In this document: piece by piece, positions 42,481 to 45,120 of the stretch
How positions within the stretch are numbered: position 1 is the stretch's first letter
How the letters are laid out: each line of letters opens with the position of its first letter
Assembly (NCBI GenBank): GCA_913049535.1
Contig: CAJWYF010000010.1
Coordinates: 1 to 45,120 of the forward strand
DNA length: 45,120 bases
Direction of reading: 5' to 3'
Origin: an uncultured Synechococcus sp.
GTDB taxonomy: Bacteria > Cyanobacteriota > Cyanobacteriia > PCC-6307 > Cyanobiaceae
Notes under the pieces: model-generated
The model's input: the letters and a program-made list of their open reading frames with translations, nothing else
Told to the model about the DNA's origin: nothing
Databases searched by the model: none
Translations under genes and position numbers: made by a program

Positions 42481-42948
42481 CTAGCGCCTGCTCCATGGCT
42501 GTTCGGCCAGCGCTGCGTTGCTCAGATCGCCCCGGCTGGTGATTTCTTCGCCGCACCACTCCGGTCGCTCCAATGCAGTTCCGGCGTGATCAAGCTCCAC
42601 CTCAGCGACGATCAATGGGGCGTTGGTGCCGTGGAAGACATCCACCACCCAGATTCCACCCGGGAGCCGGAGGTGATGGCGCGTCTTCTCGATCCGCCGG
42701 GGGGTCAATGCCAGCAGGGCGGTGGCATCGGCCACGGGGATCGGGTATTCGAATTCATGGCGCACCTCCGTTGAGGCTGTGCGGGCCTTCAAGGTGAGCC
42801 AGGCCTTGTCTGCAGCCCGTCGCACCCTCACGGTGATGCCTTCAGGGCCTTGGCTGAGGTAGCCCTGCTCCATGGGCTCACGGCGCTCGACCAGCGCCTT
42901 CCAGCCCTCGGAGCACACCAGGAAACGCCTTTCAATCTCCAGGGCCAT
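42481..42948 (-). CDS. CYTH-domain protein (triphosphate tunnel metalloenzyme)
   Basis: The 155-residue protein starts MALEIERRFLVCSEGWKALV, containing the ExExK-like EIERR motif of CYTH/TTM proteins. Alternating charged strands follow: QGYLSQGPEGITVRVRRAAD, AWLTLKARTASTEVRHEFEY and IVAEVELDHAGTAL. The tunnel binds triphosphates with metal; bacterial members are mostly tripolyphosphatases, some adenylate cyclases. Which it is here is unknown; phosphatase is more likely from size and single-domain form. It follows nadK by six bases on the same strand, the last gene of the ndh-nadK run. Confidence 0.93.
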   Translation of the reverse strand: MALEIERRFLVCSEGWKALVERREPMEQGYLSQGPEGITVRVRRAADKAWLTLKARTASTEVRHEFEYPIPVADATALLALTPRRIEKTRHHLRLPGGIWVVDVFHGTNAPLIVAEVELDHAGTALERPEWCGEEITSRGDLSNAALAEQPWSRR

Positions 42949-42954
42949 GGGCGG

Positions 42955-43902
42955 TCAGTTCTGCGACGGCATGGCGTCGGTCAAGCTCCCGGCCCAATGA
43001 AGCTTGCGCGTCAGGTTGCGGAAGTAGGAGGGCTGCTGCTCGAGGGCCACCAGGAGTGCATGGTGATCGGCCTGTTGCACGATGCAGCGATCCCCGGGTT
43101 GCAACTCAGTCGCCAAAGCACCGTCTTTCCAGAGCTTGACGCGGCGCGCCGCATCCCCCACGGGCCAGATCGCCAGGATGGAGCGCGGCGGCACCACGAC
43201 CGGGCGGCTGGAGAGGCTCATCGGACAGATGGGATTGACGACGATGGCATCGATCGCTGGGTGCAGGATCGGCCCACCGGCGGCCATGGCATAGCCCGTG
43301 GAGCCCGTGGGTGAGGCAACGATCAGACCGTCACCTTGGTATTGCCCCACCACCTCCCCATCAATTTCCAGCTCCAGCCGGCAGGTGGGTGAGGCCTCCT
43401 CCTGGGCAGGGCGGAGATAGAAATCATTGAGGGCCAAATGGCAGAGCTGCCCCTGCTTATCGCGGTGATCGCCGCTATCGGGCACCCCATCACCACGGTC
43501 GATGCTCGCTTGCAGCATCAGCCGGCGCTCCAGGGCATAGTGCTGGCTCTCGAGCCGGCCCCAGAGCCCCTCACTGCTCTCGCCAAGCAGGCGCTCGAGC
43601 AGCAGCGACTCGTGGGTCAGAAAGCCCAGATGGCCGCCGACGTTGAAACTCAAGATGGGCACCTCAAGCGCCCCCAGATAGCGGGCGGCACCAAGAACCG
43701 TGCCATCACCGCCCAGAACGATCACCAGATCGGGGAGCCGATCATCCGCCAGCAGGCCTGGGTAAGGATTGGCATACAGACCGCTGGTGGCGGTCACCAC
43801 ATCAGCCCCTCGAGCACCCAGCTGTTCCGCGCAGCGGGCCGCTGCCCGTGCCGCGCTCTGGCTGCCGTTGCGGCAGATGATCCAGACGCGCTCGAGCTTC
43901 AT
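42955..43902 (-). CDS. nadK: NAD kinase
   Basis: NadK phosphorylates NAD to NADP. The 315-residue protein has the catalytic GGDGT motif in [15 protein letters not shown] (64-68, D66), [13 protein letters not shown], the conserved NDFYLRP stretch, and the second glycine-rich motif [20 protein letters not shown] with I following. It ends in the usual beta-rich C-terminal domain with [17 protein letters not shown]. It lies three bases after ndhE and six before the CYTH gene, so all are probably in one operon. The link of NADP supply with NDH-1 genes is sensible for a phototroph. Confidence 0.96.
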   Translation of the reverse strand: MKLERVWIICRNGSQSAARAAARCAEQLGARGADVVTATSGLYANPYPGLLADDRLPDLVIVLGGDGTVLGAARYLGALEVPILSFNVGGHLGFLTHESLLLERLLGESSEGLWGRLESQHYALERRLMLQASIDRGDGVPDSGDHRDKQGQLCHLALNDFYLRPAQEEASPTCRLELEIDGEVVGQYQGDGLIVASPTGSTGYAMAAGGPILHPAIDAIVVNPICPMSLSSRPVVVPPRSILAIWPVGDAARRVKLWKDGALATELQPGDRCIVQQADHHALLVALEQQPSYFRNLTRKLHWAGSLTDAMPSQN

Positions 43903-43905
43903 GGG

Positions 43906-44226
43906 CTACCAGCGCAACAGGTTGAACCGCTCCATGTCGACGGTGTCCCGGTTGCGATAAAGCGACAGCAGAATCGCCAGACCCACAGCAGCTTCTGCGG
44001 CAGCGACGGTGATCACGAAAATGGCGTAGACCTGACCACGGATTTCTGCGCCGTCGAGATAGGTGGAGAAGGCCATCAGGTTGATGTTCACGCCATTGAG
44101 CATCAATTCAATGCTCATCAGCACCCGCACGGCATTACGGCTGTTGATCAAGCCCCAGACGCCGATGCAGAACAGGGAGGCGGCCACCGTCAGGTAGGCC
44201 TCGAGGGGGACGGAAAGGCTGGTCAT
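43906..44226 (-). CDS. ndhE: NAD(P)H-quinone oxidoreductase subunit 4L (NdhE)
   Basis: NdhE is a small membrane subunit of the NDH-1 complex (NuoK homologue) that takes part in proton transfer. The 106-residue protein has three hydrophobic helices (about 9-30, 36-60, 70-92). Its helix 2 contains the conserved glutamate in [20 protein letters not shown], and helix 3 contains [20 protein letters not shown] with the second glutamate. It ends with [15 protein letters not shown]. The start overlaps the ndhG stop by four bases, so it is coupled. Confidence 0.96.
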   Translation of the reverse strand: MTSLSVPLEAYLTVAASLFCIGVWGLINSRNAVRVLMSIELMLNGVNINLMAFSTYLDGAEIRGQVYAIFVITVAAAEAAVGLAILLSLYRNRDTVDMERFNLLRW

Positions 44227-44828
44227 TGCGGCGTGTTCTCCATCAACAGGGGGGTGCGGGATTTCTCAATCAGACCTTGATCAACGGCCTCTCCGGTGGC
44301 GATGTCGGTGCTGAGCACGTCGCGGCGGGCCAGCACGATGGCGCCGATCATGGCCATCAGCAGCAGCACGGAGGCCAGCTCAAAGGGCAGCAGGTAATCG
44401 CTGAAGAAGTGCTCGCCGAGCCGGATCACCGCCCCTTCCCCCACCTGGCTGGGCCCCGGCGTGGCCCAGGCGGTGGTGAAGGTGACCCGCAGCAGCAGCC
44501 ACAGCAGACCAGCGCAGACACCGCTGGAGAGCAGCCGCCGCACGCCCACGCCAGGCGATGCCGCCATGGCCTCTTTCTTGTTCACCAGCATGATCGCGAA
44601 CAGGATCAGCACATTCACAGCGCCCACGTAGATCAGCACCTGGGCCGCTGCGATGAAGCTGGCATTGAGCAGCAGATAAAGCCCAGCGACCGCCAGGAAC
44701 ACCCCGCCCAGCAGGAAGGCGGAATAAACGATGTTGGGGAGGATCACCACACCAATGGCCCCCACCAGGACGGCGGCCGCCAGCAGCGCGAAAACAATCA
44801 GCTGGGTGAGTTCAGCAAGCGGTGGCAT
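44223..44828 (-). CDS. ndhG: NAD(P)H-quinone oxidoreductase subunit 6 (NdhG)
   Basis: NdhG (NuoJ homologue) is a membrane subunit of NDH-1 in the thylakoid. The 201-residue protein has five hydrophobic helices. Helix 3 carries the family segment [20 protein letters not shown]; the region also has [20 protein letters not shown]. The C-terminal part includes [20 protein letters not shown] and then LARRDVLS. It overlaps ndhI by one base and ndhE by four bases, showing tight coupling in the ndhA-I-G-E type operon. Confidence 0.96.
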   Translation of the reverse strand: MPPLAELTQLIVFALLAAAVLVGAIGVVILPNIVYSAFLLGGVFLAVAGLYLLLNASFIAAAQVLIYVGAVNVLILFAIMLVNKKEAMAASPGVGVRRLLSSGVCAGLLWLLLRVTFTTAWATPGPSQVGEGAVIRLGEHFFSDYLLPFELASVLLLMAMIGAIVLARRDVLSTDIATGEAVDQGLIEKSRTPLLMENTPQ

Positions 44829-45120
44829 CAGCTCTTGGTCTCCTCCGGCTTGGGCAGGCTTTCAAGCACCTGTTGGGGCAGTTTGCCCGCCCGTGGGCTC
44901 GCAGGGTCCACGGTGTGGGGATCCATCTCCCCCTTCGGCAGATAGGCCAGCTCCCGCAGGGCCACTACAGCAGGATCAGTGGTGACGCTGGTGGGCAGCC
45001 GCCCCAAGGCGACATTGTCGTAGTTGAGGCTGTGACGATCGAAGGCGGCGAGCTCGTACTCCTCGGTCATGGAGAGGCAGTTGGTGGGGCAGTACTCCAC
45101 GCAGTTGCCGCAGAAAATGC
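44828..45120 (-). CDS. ndhI: NAD(P)H-quinone oxidoreductase subunit I (NdhI), C-terminal part
   Basis: The window edge cuts this gene; the last 96 codons are present. The visible part starts inside the second [4Fe-4S] motif ([20 protein letters not shown]), which carries electrons through the NDH-1 arm. The C-terminal tail includes [20 protein letters not shown] and [15 protein letters not shown], a usual feature of cyanobacterial NdhI. The N-terminal half with the first cluster lies outside. It shares one base with the ndhG start. Confidence 0.95.
   Translation of the reverse strand, partial: IFCGNCVEYCPTNCLSMTEEYELAAFDRHSLNYDNVALGRLPTSVTTDPAVVALRELAYLPKGEMDPHTVDPASPRAGKLPQQVLESLPKPEETKS

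Overview
The window reads as chromosomal DNA of a unicellular marine cyanobacterium, most likely Synechococcus of the marine picocyanobacterial group. The evidence is psbK directly behind tgt, the ndhI-ndhG-ndhE block of the photosynthetic NDH-1 complex, cyanobacterial-type ispH, an RPE65-type carotenoid oxygenase, several families restricted to cyanobacteria (DUF3181, DUF3155, DUF4278, DUF4079, DUF1997), GC-rich coding sequence and very dense packing with overlapping genes. Species assignment is inference. I saw no IS element, CRISPR array, phage gene or rRNA.

Region by region. 1-3.98 kb: end of a tRNA-Arg, three small conserved genes, murJ, sfsA and two small genes. 3.98-8.3 kb: a possible regulatory region, the ammonium transporter amt with a clear terminator, ispH, DUF1997 and DUF4079 genes. 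8.3-15.3 kb: purH, an esterase, DUF3155, a 395-base gap rich in inverted repeats, an orphan histidine kinase, cobS, tgt-psbK and a WecB/TagA/CpsF glycosyltransferase. 15.3-21.8 kb: a very large GH15/phosphorylase-kinase-like protein, a Gfo/Idh/MocA oxidoreductase, a CNNM/CBS membrane protein, a GST and a tRNA with anticodon CAT. 21.8-27.95 kb: an exported protein, pyrE-ygfZ, a TM0106-type RecB-like protein, and an MBL-fold gene coupled to a phosphohexomutase and rdgB.

27.95-34.1 kb looks like an accessory cassette set between housekeeping genes: four translationally coupled genes (SABATH-type methyltransferase, Leu/Glu-dehydrogenase-family enzyme, sarcosine-oxidase-like flavoenzyme, BCCT transporter) facing a convergent MFS transporter whose start codon lies just below a perfect 13-bp inverted repeat. 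This is my candidate for an undescribed system. The proposed role, uptake and turnover of an N-methylated or zwitterionic amine, perhaps as a nitrogen source or in making a methylated metabolite, is inference.

34.3-38.5 kb (minus strand): carotenoid oxygenase, YciI-like, hisB, bestrophin-like and fabI. 38.5-42.4 kb: a photolyase/cryptochrome-like protein split into two genes in inverted domain order, a lipoprotein, a redoxin, a DegT aminotransferase with an inserted cysteine-rich segment, and a 56-residue small gene. 42.48-45.12 kb (minus strand): ndhI(partial)-ndhG-ndhE-nadK-CYTH, probably one operon joining NDH-1 subunits with NAD phosphorylation.
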